Below, one piece after another: positions 1 to 11,220 of a DNA stretch of 64,000 nt. Source of the DNA: Dipylidium caninum (taxonomy: Eukaryota > Platyhelminthes > Cestoda > Cyclophyllidea > Dipylidiidae); the NCBI GenBank assembly GCA_017562135.1, contig QEYB01000255.1, positions 534,479 through 598,478 on the forward strand, in the 5' to 3' direction. The translations under genes and the position numbers were made by a program. The stretch's first letter is position 1; every line of letters begins with the position of its first letter. Below the pieces are notes generated by a model. It was not told where the DNA came from. It saw only the letters and a list, made by a program, of their open reading frames with translations, and searched no databases.

Positions 1-395
1 CAGCTGAGCCATGAAGCCCGGGGTGAAGGTGAAGTAACTAAAAGAAAAATCGACCTTACATGGCACTGAAATGGTCACTAGTGGAAAGGACAAGGCATAT
101 GCCAACGCATATTTTCCCTCTTTCCGCCGTCCCCCCGTTGCTCCACTTCTTTCTCTCTCTCTCGCTCTCATTCCCTCACTTACCTGGCAAAATGTCGTCC
201 AACAATGACATGCCAGTGGCCCCCGAGCTTATTGTTTAGGTCGATGCGGATGCTCTTGGCCATCTCGTCCTCGGTGCAGTAGAGCAGATCGGCCTTGTGC
301 ACGGCTTGGAGGATGATTCTCCGCGCATAGTCGTCGACCTGGGCTTCCTTGAACTTGGGTTTGGCGCACTGCGGGTTAGCAATAGCCGTCTTCAT
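1..395 (-). CDS. DLC-1: divergent LC8-type dynein light chain (3' end cut by window)
   Basis: Member of the dynein light chain LC8 family, small dimeric adaptors of dynein and many other complexes; in flatworms divergent copies are common in the tegument. Exon 1 is 184..395 and ends in the family core HWHVIVGRHFA, followed by a GTAAGTG donor. Exon 2 is 1..37, after a TTTTAG acceptor, and continues as SYFTFTPGFMAQL before leaving the window. Intron 38..183, phase 2, as in all its neighbours. I chose the ATG at 393-395 because it gives a family-sized N-terminus (about 12 residues before the first helix). An in-frame ATG at 483-485 would add 30 residues and cannot be excluded. The canonical C of WHC is V here, and the C-terminal strand is unlike canonical LC8, so partner binding probably differs. 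Confidence 0.85.
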
Positions 396-485
396 TGCGG
401 TGAATGTAACTGTGTCTACAATAGGCCTAAAGTAATGCTCACTACACTCGTCTTGATTAAGTCCCCCTCCACCAATGGTGTGCAT

Positions 486-3477
486 GGTGCTGCTCTCGGT
501 GCGGGCGTGCGCCCCACTTATCGATTAGGCGGGGCACGCGCTGCACGGGGCGGAGGAGGGAGGGGGGGCGCCTCAATCATGCCAATTAAGGGAATCATCG
601 CGGGGCGTAGTTTATGAAGGTGAATGCAATTAGGCCCCGATGTGAAACGCCGCAGTGGGCCACCGGTGCCAAGTGAACCTCCCCGTGGAGGAATTAGCGG
701 AGGCACCCGGCACCGCCTATGTGAGTGCCGCCAGATCGCTTGTGTGACTGACTTGCCAGCTCTCGCACGCACCGAAAGCTCAGACCCACCGTGAAAGTGC
801 CTTCAAGCCAAATTCATCACCACGTAGCACAGCAAAACTTCGCGAATGCGATGAGGCAACGAGGTGTTGGGAAAAAGGGCTCCCTCACGTCCTGATCCCG
901 TCAGGCAATCGGCCCGGGCATTCCGACACTCTTTTTGGCGGAGCGGTGGGAGGGCGACCTTCTCTACGCAGTGCTGAATCTTGGGCATCCAGGACTTGTC
1001 AGGTCAACCTCGTCTTTCGTCACGAGCGTCAGTTAGTTGACGTGCAACCGAAAAAAATGGATAGGCTGGGGCCTTTGGAGTCTTGAAGGAAGCCGTTCAC
1101 AGAGTAGGAGGAAGCGAAGAGGGCCGAGGGCGGGGCAATACATCCCTTCGAACTTGGCATCTGTGCGAAAAGGTGAATTGACGATGTGAATCTCCAAACT
1201 GCCAGGTTAGCAAGAGGGGTTGAGCCTCTACACTAAAAGGCTGCGGGAAAACGGCCATCGTGTCGCGTGTCAACTCAAAGACTCGTGAGAATCCACTTTG
1301 TGGCGTAGAGCGTGAGACTTCCACTGACACAAGGGATCCGAGGCCGTGGACTTAGAGGTCATTTCGACGGCCTTCCCCCCCCCCCCGCTTGGAGATCTTA
1401 CGGGAGGCAAAGGAACACTCGCCTACATCTTCCTGCGCCCGCATCAACTGCCCGCTGGGAGGACGGGTCTCGTGAGGTGGCGTCTCAGGACCTCCTCCGA
1501 CACTGCTGCACATCGGCAGCACAGCCGTGTCAAGACCGCGAGGTCGTTTGGGCACAATAATGCATAACCGCGAGGGCTTCCTACTCTCTTAGTGGACAGT
1601 GATATTTAAGCAATGGCTCGCCCAGCCCACGAGCGGGAAGGTCGCCTGCATGGATCGCCGTCAGCCCTAAGAGGCGAGGGACGAGCGGCGCCGAGGCTGC
1701 GGCAGCAGGCGTAAAAACCTCCTCATCACTTCATCGGCTAACTCACTACGAGACACTTATTCCCAACTATCAAAATAAGAAGATTAATAAGAAGACTTCA
1801 GAAGGGAGTGGAGGATTATGAGTTGCCTCTGAGAAGGACTCCGGGACCATGTATGTGCACACAGTCGCTATTGAGGGGCTCTCAAGCGCACCTCGCTCGA
1901 GAGCGCCTCTTACTCATCCTCTCTGCGAATTCACCCCCTCATATGACAGCGGGGGTGGCGGGCTGGGGGCGCTGGCACCTCCGCCGCTGGAGCGTCTTCT
2001 GCCGTGAGTCAGGCCGCTTGTCCTCCCCCCCCCCTGTGAAGCGCTGCTGCCGGCAGCGCTTGGTCCGCTGTCTGCGCTGCGTCCCTCGTCCTCCCCGACG
2101 ATCCCATGCAAAGTCGACAAGAATGGCTCTGATTTCATGAGAACCCGAAACTGTAGATCTGTGTGACGTTTCACCAAAAAAGTACACTGCCATTTGCCGA
2201 GGCGAAAAAGAAATCCCCCTCATGGGTGATTTTGAGCTTCCACGACATTTAGAGTAAAGCGGTTTGTCTCATATCTTTGTAGAAGCAATGGACGCCTGGT
2301 GGGGGGCCAAGTCTGCCCCGTCTGGTTGCCAGCGAGCATTCGTGGGACGCTCCTTCGCGTATCAGGCCTTTCACCCTCGCTGAATCTTTCAGTGCTGCCC
2401 AGCTCTTTCCCACTAAATAGTCTCATTCGGTATAATCATGTAGGGTGTCGAGGATTCCCCCATGCACGTCCCGTCCGAGGCGAAGTTAACCTTTTCCCTT
2501 CGCCGGGGAAGTAAAGAAGTGTGAAGCACTGCCGCTAGGTGGCGATTGGCACCACCACGTCATTAAGAGAGTCGTTGGACCTTGCAAGGTGGGATGAAAC
2601 ACGCCGAGGTGTTGCCGAGTTCGGCACAATCCCATGGCCCGACTGCCCCACGTGTCCTCGGATGCGCAGTTTGGGAGCACGAGACTCGTCCGCGGCTCGG
2701 CTTCGTCCTCGCCCTCCTCCCACGCTTCGTCACCGCAAGCTTGAGCGCCGAGGGACGCGAGACAGACAGGAGAAGTGGACTCTTAAACGTCGCCGTCATG
2801 CTTTCCCACTCACCCACTCCGCACTCGTCATTACTCCTACTTCGTAGTCACTAAGCCGTGTATATCACGAAGAAATGGCCGACGAGGTGCAGGCCGCGCT
2901 TCCTCCACTCACCCGTTAACGACGTCGAGATGTTGGAGAAAGAGAAAAAGCCTGCTGACTGCCACAAAGTATCCTCAGAAAAAATTTTGCCTCGAGGCAG
3001 CCTGCGCTAGGAGGGGCAGGAGGTGTGCGGTCCTGCGTGACTGACGCTGGATGACGACGCACGACGAGAAGCGTCTCAGCCGCCTCCGCCGCCCTCCGAC
3101 ACTGCCAGTGTGACAGCCCAATTGTGACGCGAAGAGTCTATGATGTCACCCGGGGACGTCGTCACCCCACAAGTGTGGCAGACACCGACTGCCGGAATAT
3201 GGCGCAAACCACGAATTGACGATGACGCGGGGGGGATGTCGCACAACCCGCCCTCCTCCAACTATAATTGAGAAGAAATGGCTTTACGGCGAAACACTGA
3301 AGGAAATGGTCCGGTTGCAGTCGAAAGTCTGTTTGACGGACCCTTCACTTTATATTACAATTGGTGGGCGATTACCGTGGGAGGAGGGCAAGGCAAAAGT
3401 GTCAACAAACAGTGGTCGGGCGACCGCGGCGCGGTCGATTTGGACCGAGGAAGCGCAGACGTTCAGAGATTCCAATG
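486..3477. other. Intergenic, no gene seen
   Basis: GC-rich sequence between DLC-1 and DLC-2. Open frames of 60-120 codons occur on both strands but show no family motif, no splice-site support and no conserved domain I recognise. It contains a C-run near 1376-1387 and other short G/C homopolymers. The DLC-1 promoter should lie just above 395-485; no TATA box is obvious there. Confidence 0.6.
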
Positions 3478-3845
3478 TTACAGAAATTTGTACACCAGAA
3501 CGCAGAGGTTGGTCATTTCCGCGTAGAAGTAGGTGTTCGCCTCGTAGGGGAAGGAGCTGCAGAAGTGGACAGAGCGGCCGGTGAGTGCGTGCGTGCGTGC
3601 GTGCGTGAGTGAGTGAACAAAAGGGGTGTAAGAGAGAAGAAAGCCCACCTGCCGAAAACGGGACCAACGTGGCAGTGCCAGTTACCGCCGAAGCGAGAAT
3701 CACATTGCTGCTTGAGCTGGCTGGCTATACTCTGAATTTTGTTTGACCCGTTTTGCCGGAAAGCGTCTGAGACCAGTTGTTCCATATCCCGACGTTTCTC
3801 ATCCGTCATGTCGGTGTGAACGTTGATGATCTTTCCGTCGGCCAT
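3478..3845 (-). CDS. DLC-2: divergent LC8-type dynein light chain
   Basis: Two-exon gene, 91 residues, the usual LC8 length. Exon 1 is 3649..3845, starting at MADGKIINVHTDM and ending in the core NWHCHVGPVFG with donor GTGGGC. Exon 2 is 3478..3556 after acceptor CTGCAG, and reads SSFPYEANTYFYAEM up to LVYKFL and TAA. Intron 3557..3648 (92 nt), phase 2. The first helix aligns with the canonical KNADMSxEM region as VHTDMTDEKRRDM. The IVGRN of LC8 is replaced by HVGPV. Its C-terminal exon is closest to that of DLC-5, sharing SSFP and LVYKFL, so these two look like a sister pair on opposite strands. The intron holds a GTGC/GTGA microsatellite. Confidence 0.92.
3583..3617. repeat. GTGC/GTGA tetranucleotide microsatellite
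   Basis: About eight tandem tetramers inside the DLC-2 intron. Length polymorphism is likely. Confidence 0.85.
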
Positions 3846-4862
3846 GCTGAAGACGTGTCGGCGGAAGTGTTATCACTAGGATCTCGATGAAGTCTCGGTG
3901 TTACGTGCAACGCGTCTCACTAGAAAGGTGGAGGAGAGGAGAGCGAGACTGAACAGTGAGTAGGCGGTATCACTCAGCCAGCACCAAGCCAACCATTACG
4001 CGTGCTTCCACCAGTGCACGTGCCGTCTTCATTCGCGTAATCGCGTTCTCCACCCTCCTTCTCACCCGGTAGGGGGGTGGAGCCTTCAATGGCTGCCCTG
4101 CGGCTCGTTCGCGGCCTCCCTCCGCTGGACGGTGCCCTGCTGACTGGCCGACCAACCGGCCGAGTTGCTTGCTAGCGGCGTGTGGACGGGTGAGGGCTTT
4201 GTCCGGCGCCCTCCAGTCCGGTGAAATGGCCTGAGCGCGAATGGCGAATGCTTGTCTCGCTGGGCAAGTGAGGGATTTCTCGCGGTCCAAGGTCGAGGAT
4301 GAGGCAGGTTGGTGGACGCACGCGGCCAATCCTGCTGCCTCCATGTGACGGTGGCGGCTCGGGAACAAATGAGAGCTCCTGTGACTGACATTTTGGGATT
4401 TTAGTTGTTTTGCCGCTCGTAACAAGACTACGCCATTCAGTGGAAATTTCAACGTCTGCGCACTTAATAAGGAAAATAAAATTTTAATGCAGTTTTACAA
4501 CGCTTAGAAATGGTTGCGTGCAACTACTTTTTTCTCAAAGTGTGTGAAGGCCCGAGTTTTATCTTCTGCCTAGACGATGGGGAACCCTGTTCAGACGAGA
4601 CACGAGGGCGGAGGGAGAGGAAACTGTGTAGGCCCCCCTTCAGACTCAAAGCCCTGTCACGAGGTGCAGACTGGTAGAGGCCTCCCCCGGTCTTGCCTAA
4701 CCGACCGTCTCTGGAATGCTGCGGGCCGCGGCGGGGGCGACGGGTGGGGAGGAGAGGCGAGGAGAAGGAGCGGGTTACGCGGACGGGGCAGAGCTGGTGT
4801 TGCGCCAACCCCCCGGCTCTGGGGCACGGGTCAGGTCGGCGCCAGGTCCTCACGCGGGAGGA
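3846..4862. other. Intergenic between divergently transcribed DLC-2 and DLC-3
   Basis: DLC-2 (-) and DLC-3 (+) are head to head across about 1.1 kb. I see no coding sequence here. The stretch should hold both promoters; elements are recognisable only on the DLC-3 side. Confidence 0.55.
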
Positions 4863-4895
4863 CCAATCAGGTGGCACTGCGGTGGATAATTAAGG
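4863..4895 (+). promoter_or_regulatory. Putative DLC-3 promoter: CCAAT box and TATA-like element
   Basis: CCAAT at 4863-4867 (within GACCAATCAG) is followed 18 bases later by ATAATTAAGG at 4886-4895, about 100 bases above the DLC-3 ATG. The assignment rests on motif and position only. Confidence 0.4.
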
Positions 4896-4991
4896 CGCGT
4901 CTGCCACACCAGCAAATGAGCCACTCATCGGAGAGTGCTGTTAAAAGTCGCACGGTTTATTCCACTGCACCGAGAGAGAGCAGTTCCAACC

Positions 4992-5402
4992 ATGAGCGGT
5001 TGTAATCATCATCACCACTGTCGCCGCCAGAAAGAGTCGACAGACCCGTGCGAGATTCGGGCCAAGTTTGTGAGCAAGGACCTCCACGAGAAGAATGAGT
5101 CGCGATTTCTGGAAGTAGTTCAAACCGCCTGCCAAATCTACGACGATCTGGTCGACTTAAGCACGGCCATCAAGCAGACCATGGACGAGACATACGGACC
5201 GACCTGGCATGTTGTGGTGGGTCCAAACTTCGCCAGGCAAGCCAAGCCCCGATATCAATGCGTTTTCACTTATTTTCCCTATTTCCTCTGTCTACTTTAA
5301 CGGTGCATTTTCTCTCCTTGCAGTCACATCATGCACGAGAAGAGTGCGTTCGCCCACATCAAGTGCAACAATCTCTCGTTTCTCATTTACAAATACGGCT
5401 GA
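4992..5402 (+). CDS. DLC-3: divergent LC8-type dynein light chain with GC-AG intron
   Basis: Two exons, 4992..5236 and 5324..5402, giving 107 residues. Start chosen at MSGCNHHHHCRRQKES (ATG at 4992, context CCAACCATG); an in-frame ATG-like start further up lacks support. The N-terminus is about 15 residues longer than LC8 and carries a His/Cys cluster (C-N-HHHH-C) that could bind metal, which is inference. The core reads TWHVVVGPNFA. Exon 2 continues SHIMHEKSAFAHIKCNNLSF and ends LIYKYG-TGA. The donor is CCAG|GCAAGC, a GC instead of GT, and the acceptor is TTGCAG. No GT donor nearby gives the right phase, so this is a GC-AG intron of 87 nt. Exon 2 is 79 nt, as in the other complete copies. 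Confidence 0.92.
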
Positions 5403-6486
5403 GGACTCAATTCTTTCGCCTAGTTGAGCTATAAAGAATTTCTAACTGTGAACTGCTTTATACATACTGAATAACACTGATCTGTCAGTCACATTGTCTG
5501 TCGCATTTGCGTTTGCAAGACCCACTGGGCGGTGGGGAAGTCCTTCTCCTCGTTGAAAGTCTTGCTGCGGTGGGGGGAGGACGGCTTAAATTAAAACCAT
5601 AATTCGCAAACTCCTCTCCTCAAGCGGAGCAGAGTCGGCTTTTCGCTTGTGGGAGGACGAAAGTAAGACAGTGACAGGGGGAGAAGCCCACGACTCTCAA
5701 ACACGTCAGTTGTTGGTGCCAGCAGTTCCACTTAGTGCACGAGGATGCACAAGTCAGAAGAAGTCTCTGCCATCTCTGACTGCCACTGTTTTCTACGAAG
5801 GACGCTACCTTAGGCTAAGCTTATCAAAAGCAATGTCCCGGGACGGAAAGAATGTGGATTAGATTGTTACGGGGTTGAGTACGGATTCAGTTAAGTAAGG
5901 AGGACATGGGGGGCGGCTTCCGTGGCTAAATCCGCGCCTCTGCCGACCGCTCAGTGAGGAGGATTAAACCAGTCGAGGTAGAGTGCATCGCGTCCTCATA
6001 GTAAAATAGTCGGAGGAGAACCAGGCTCCTGGTCGTCTTGGCTTGTTTCCCATATTTTTGGACCTTATCACTGGCCGTTGAAAGGCCCGCATATGCCCCC
6101 ATCCCATTTGGGCAAGCGACACGAGGGAAAAGCACCAACTCAATACCACCGGAGACTACTCTCGTGTCTGTCTGCTAATTCGTCCTCTCTGCCTCCACAG
6201 GAATGAGTGGGGCTCTGCGGTCCCACTTCCGCGTATTTCGCGTGCGTACTGAAGCCGTTAGTTTAACCCGTTGACACGGTGATGGGGACCTTGGCACCCC
6301 CAAAAGCATGTCTAAACCACTTGTAGGGTTTTTGGCGCACCATCACCTCTTTTGGCGCGCCGAAGGGAACTGTCGGCCCCAACGCAAAATCTATGAGAGC
6401 CAGAGAGACAAATATATGTTTATAATAGGACAGGAGATACATAGGGTCGACTAAGACAAAGAAAACGGCTTCCAAATTGTCTTTAG
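5403..6486. other. Intergenic, 3' flanks of DLC-3 and DLC-4
   Basis: DLC-3 (+) and DLC-4 (-) converge here, so this is 3' sequence for both. A 70-codon frame on the minus strand (6263-6475) has no recognisable motif and directly follows the DLC-4 stop, so it is probably 3' UTR. No canonical AATAAA was found close to either stop. Confidence 0.55.
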
Positions 6487-6881
6487 TTAGCCCAAACGGA
6501 ACATTAGAATGTTTAGGTCGTCGTAGCTGACTCGGATATAGTAGCCCGGGGTGAAAGTCATGAAGCTAAAAGAAAGAAAAAGAACGAGGTGATGCGGCCA
6601 GGCCAGGCCAGGCGAGGGGGGGCGGGGGGGGTGGGGGGGGGAGACAAATAAACGGTGTGGACAGGAGAGGGGCGATCTTACGCTGCGTAGTCGGTGCCCA
6701 CGACCACATGCCAGTACAGTCCATGCTCGTCCTCCAGCAGTTGCTTCAGGGACCGTGCTAACCCCCTGGGGTCGTTGGCTTGACTTTCAACGAGTTTGCG
6801 GATATTTTTAATCAGATCACTACGTCCTGGGCCCCGAAAGTCCGTCTCCTCCAAAATGAAGGCCTTTGAATCAGTCCCCAT
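6487..6881 (-). CDS. DLC-4: divergent LC8-type dynein light chain
   Basis: Two exons, 6682..6881 and 6487..6565, giving 92 residues. Starts MGTDSKAFILEETDF. The core is YWHVVVGTDYA, the most altered in the cluster. Donor GC|GTAAGA, acceptor CTTTTAG, intron 6566..6681 (116 nt, phase 2). Exon 2 reads AFMTFTPGYYIRVSYDD and ends ILMFRLG-TAA. The TFTPG motif is shared with DLC-1, so DLC-1 and DLC-4 form a second sister pair. The intron carries an extreme G-run on the + strand, which is C-rich in the transcript and doubles as the polypyrimidine region. Confidence 0.9.
6616..6642 (+). repeat. G-rich tract inside the DLC-4 intron
   Basis: Three runs of 7-9 G separated by single bases (GGGGGGG-C-GGGGGGGG-T-GGGGGGGGG), preceded by GGCCA repeats. 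It can form a G-quadruplex on the + strand, which is non-coding for DLC-4. Homopolymer length here is not reliable. Confidence 0.75.
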
Positions 6882-6946
6882 TATGCCTGTCGGTAGGGAA
6901 TCAAGTTGAAACTAGGCGGAAAACGATAAGGTCTCTGCGCCCTCTG

Positions 6947-7038
6947 TTATAGTGGAGTGAGCCTCCCCTACACTGCCTACTTAGGCGATGGAATCCTTTG
7001 AGCATTACATCTAACTCATGTGTGCTGCCTCCACCAAT
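6947..7038 (-). promoter_or_regulatory. Putative DLC-4 promoter: TATA-like element and inverted CCAAT
   Basis: On the minus strand CTATAACAG covers 6947-6951, 66 bases above the DLC-4 ATG. CCAAT on the + strand at 7034-7038 reads ATTGG in the direction of the gene. Motif and position only. Confidence 0.35.
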
Positions 7039-8754
7039 CCGAGCGACGCGTGGCGTGTGTAATTGCTCGCTCATCCACCTCCCAACAACTCGATAAGTGC
7101 GGAGAACTGCTGGTCTTCATTCATTAAAATCTCTCCACGTGCGCGCATGATTGAATTACGGCGGAGGCACTGCGGCGCGGTGCGATTTCAGCCTCCTCGA
7201 GGGGGGTCTGGGGCGTCGGAGGGCACGCGGAGGGAGGGTTGGGGGTTGGTGCACACGACGATTCCACCGCTCGAAGCTGGTCCAAAGCGAGCCTACTTCA
7301 CCGCCTAATCCGGCACCCTCGACTCGCTTGACTGGGTGCCGCACGCGAAGGTTTCGCTGCACCACATCCGAGGCTTTTGACGGTCCGGCAGACAAGGCGA
7401 CAGGCGTTCGGGCTGGTGTTGCCAAAGTGCGCGCTTTTGTGCTCTAAACGACCGATACTTTCGTGAGGAGCCCTTCGCCCCGCCGCTTGATATCTCCCAG
7501 CTAAAGATCCTTCATGCCTTGTTGCAAGCGCGCATGGGTGCGCAAGGGGATGGTCACCTTGTGGAAGTAAACTGCGCGCACTTCCCTTTCCCATTAAAAG
7601 TGGAAACCACCTTTTGTCCCATTGGCGTTGAGCCTCAGAAGTCTAGGTGAATGCTCTGCTTCGAAAAGCCTACCCTCTCCCAAAACCGTCACGATCCGTT
7701 AGTGAAGAAACGGGCTTCTTAATAAAGCTCTGACCACCAGGACCCGAGTGGCAAGTGCCTGACAAAATGTGCTGGCAGCTATTCCACTGGGAGGGATCTC
7801 GCCCTGTAGCAGCAGCGCTTTGTGCTCATTTTCCGTTGAGACGAGCCCACTTGATGGTCCCGGGTGGATCAACTGCTGTGCACGGTAACCTCACTCGTCT
7901 AGTAATTTGCCCCATGTTTTCACCCAACGGCGAGGACCAACTTAGTCAGGAGACGGGTGTTCCATCGTGATGCGAACTATTTTTTTTATTTGGTTCACAG
8001 CCGACTTTGCTTCTCGGATTCGCGCACTTTTAAACGAACTTATCGACAGAAAAGCTGCTATTTTTCGACTATCGCTTTATGAAGTCATCTTATTCTTTAG
8101 AAATCCTAAGAACACCTTCTGCCATCTCCTTAAGGTTTGACTTTCGTGGGTGACAGTTGCTCAGACGACCAAGTTCTTTGGATAAACGCCTTCTGATTGT
8201 AAATCGTCTGGTCGCTCTTGCGCGGCTCCTCCCCCCCTCGCCCCACCTCCCCCGCCACGGCTCCTTCCTGCCCCGCGACTGTTGGAGGAGGTCGCGTTCA
8301 TGCAACCCGCCCTGGGGCCTCCGCTTATCCCCAAGCTCTTTGCCACCTATCTAACTCTGTCTCATTCCTCCTAATCCATCAATTCAGCCACTGAGCTTAA
8401 TTGGGAGCACTCCAAATTACAGTCCGACGGTTGGTGGTGCGGAAACATGCAATCCCCTCTCCCTCATCTCATGCGCCTCGACTCACTTGCGGTCACGGCC
8501 CAATTCTTTTCGACTTGGAATCACCTTCTGCATGTCAACACACAACGCCTGGCCTGACGGGCCCCGCAAGTTTGTCCTTGGTCGGCCACTTCCACACAGC
8601 ATGGCGGAGGTGAGGACCTTTGCTCCAAGGGGGCACCGACAAAGTCCGACCTGCGGGACTGCCACATCGTCACCAGGCAAGATATTTCATTCGCTTTCGA
8701 AAGCCATAATCGAATTGAGGGCAGTCCTGCGCCAACTGCAACCACGCGACTCTG
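7039..8754. other. Intergenic between head-to-head DLC-4 and DLC-5
   Basis: No coding region recognised. Several short GC-rich open frames on both strands overlap each other and lack motifs. AATAAA at 7720-7725 on + has no gene assigned to it. Confidence 0.5.
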
Positions 8755-8856
8755 ATTGGCGCAGCGGGGCAGGAGGAGCCAGGCGAAAGAAGCCCTCCGG
8801 TGCGTGCGTGATGTGAGGACTTGGGTGTCACACAGTCGTTCACACTGCTTAAAGCA
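8755..8856 (+). promoter_or_regulatory. Putative DLC-5 promoter: inverted CCAAT and weak TTAAAG element
   Basis: ATTGG (inverted CCAAT) at 8755-8759, and CTTAAAGC around 8848-8854, about 50 bases above the ATG. The second element resembles the TTAAGG elements above DLC-3 and DLC-6. Weak evidence. Confidence 0.3.
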
Positions 8857-8902
8857 GCCTCCTGTAAGCCGACGGTGAGTGCTTTCTACGGTACAGCGAA
8901 AA

Positions 8903-9271
8903 ATGAGCAGCAAGTTGCAGCCTGAAAATATCACGAGCGAAATGCCGGTGGAACTGAGAGATGACGTGACAGGGCTGATAAGAAGGGCTCTCGAAGAAAG
9001 GGAGAACCGCCGCTCGCCCAAGAATCTTGCCGCGGCTATTAAAACCCTCTGCGACGAAAACCTGACAGGCACATGGCATTGCCACGTTGGTCCCAGCTTT
9101 GGAAGGTAGGTTGGTTTTCTGCAAAATTCGTCAGAGCATCAGACGCCGCCTTCTCCATCCTCTAACACGATTTTCACTTCCCCCCCCCGCAGTTCCTTCC
9201 CCTGCGAGGACCAAATCTACTTACACTGCCAGTGGAGAGACCTCACCATTCTGGTGTACAAATTTCTATGA
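8903..9271 (+). CDS. DLC-5: divergent LC8-type dynein light chain
   Basis: Two exons, 8903..9105 and 9193..9271, giving 93 residues. Starts MSSKLQPENITSEMPVEL (ATG at 8903 in GAAAAATG context). The core is TWHCHVGPSFG. Donor GGAAG|GTAGGT, acceptor CCCCGCAG after an unusually pure C-tract, intron 9106..9192 (87 nt, phase 2). Exon 2 reads SSFPCEDQIYLHCQW and ends LVYKFL-TGA. Its last six residues are identical to those of DLC-2. The HCHVGP core is also shared with DLC-2, which supports a recent common origin followed by inversion. Confidence 0.92.
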
Positions 9272-10774
9272 AGTGAAGTTGCAACACGCAGAAATCGTGT
9301 TACTTCACCACATTACTTTGTTAATGTTGCAAAAAATTCTCTAAACGTGTCTCCTCTCACCTTTTACTGTCCGTTTTTTGCTTTTGGGTCTGTACCTCCA
9401 AGGAAAAATTGGAATTGGGCAGGAAACCACAGTGGGCGAATAAAACCTAAAAAAGCATTCCTCCAAACTGTCGTCTCCCACTACCAAAGTGATGTTCAGG
9501 AAAGAAGTAGATGGAAAGAACTGAAAAAGCCACTGCGACATATTCCTGTAAGATGAGTCCAGTGACTCGGGGGCATCTCGAACGCACTCCTCCAAGGGGA
9601 GGTCCGAATTGGCGTTGCGATTCAGTTAGGGGGTTATTAGAGCCGAGATTTGGTGGCCTTTGCGACGATCAGTCAACTTGTCAAAGAAGGCCGCAGGTGA
9701 TAGTCGAGTGTTAACAATCCGCCGTTGCGACATGCGGAGACAGGGGACCGAGGCCTGGCACACTATGCAAAGTTGCTTTCGGTTTGCTCCCACGGCTCTC
9801 CCTCTCAGACGCCCTCACTCTTGGCTGTTCACCCAAACACTCAGGGGTAGTGTCCCCTGGGCTTCTGCTAAAACACCTCTCCTGCTCGTGATCGTACATG
9901 CCTCTCCCTAGCAATTGCTGGCAAAGCCGAAGCCATCTTGTCGAATGTGGGTTGTCCCCTTGGTGCCTGCTCCTTCAGAAAGAGGTGATCTCTGCTTTCT
10001 ACTTTCAGTGAGATGAGTAGTTTCGGTCTCGCCGTCGTTAGATCCGCGGAGGCGGCAAGAACCTGTGTCGATATGAGTCCCCAACAGGAAAGCGAGAAGT
10101 TGTAAACTGGAAGACTTTTAACGCCTCGTTCTCCAACACAGTAGCATTCGAGCTGTTTGATAGGCGAACTCTTTTAACTTTGTAACAATGGGACTACTGA
10201 ATATCTTCGTGTGTGTGTCCTCTTTTAATTGTTTACACCACAGTAATTCCTAATGTGCTAGGCAAGTTCGCTCGCCAAGATGCTTAAAGTGAGCAGGCTA
10301 AGTCCTCATCTGTGTAAGCAACCAAAAAAGCTCGCTTTAATGACACCCAGAGGGGTTGTGCCCTTAGTCCTGCTTCCCCTTTGCGCCACCCGCCTAACCT
10401 CTAATTCCAAAGGCCACTTGGCCATTGTTACCCTCGTAGCAGTGGTGACCACCGAGATGAAGCCTGCCCGTCGCCGCGCGGAGAGGCGGCGGCCACGGCC
10501 ACTTAACGTGGCTCAAGAGCACCCGATCACATTGTCACCTCTGTTGGCAAAAGTGTGCTTTATCGAGGGACTTTGGCTTAGAAAGTTGTTCCTCAACCGA
10601 TTTCCTCCGTCTTCTTCCCTACTTCCAGCCACATTTCACATGGAGCCCGCTGCGCACATGCGATTCCCTTCTCTGCAAATGCTACTTAAGTGTTCCCTCA
10701 AGAATGGAATTAGGGTCGTGGGAGAAGAAGAGATAAATTAAAGGAAGTCTGTTGCCATTAGCGGTTTCGGGAGA
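9272..10774. other. Intergenic between converging DLC-5 and DLC-6
   Basis: A 153-codon frame on + (10280-10741) shows no domain, no splice support and an arbitrary-looking composition; I do not call it a gene. Otherwise nothing recognisable. Confidence 0.5.
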
Positions 10775-11162
<388 letters not shown>

Positions 11163-11210
11163 GCTCACCTCTCCACAAGGTTAAAGTCCTTTACCATTTC
11201 ACCGACGGCC

Positions 11211-11220
11211 CCTTAAATAT
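11211..11220 (-). promoter_or_regulatory. TATA-like element of DLC-6
   Basis: ATATTTAAGG on the minus strand, about 50 bases above the DLC-6 ATG. It resembles the ATAATTAAGG above DLC-3. Confidence 0.4.

Noticed and set aside
10280..10741. A 153-codon + frame between DLC-5 and DLC-6
   Set aside because: No homology recognised, no promoter or splice evidence, and no relation to LC8.
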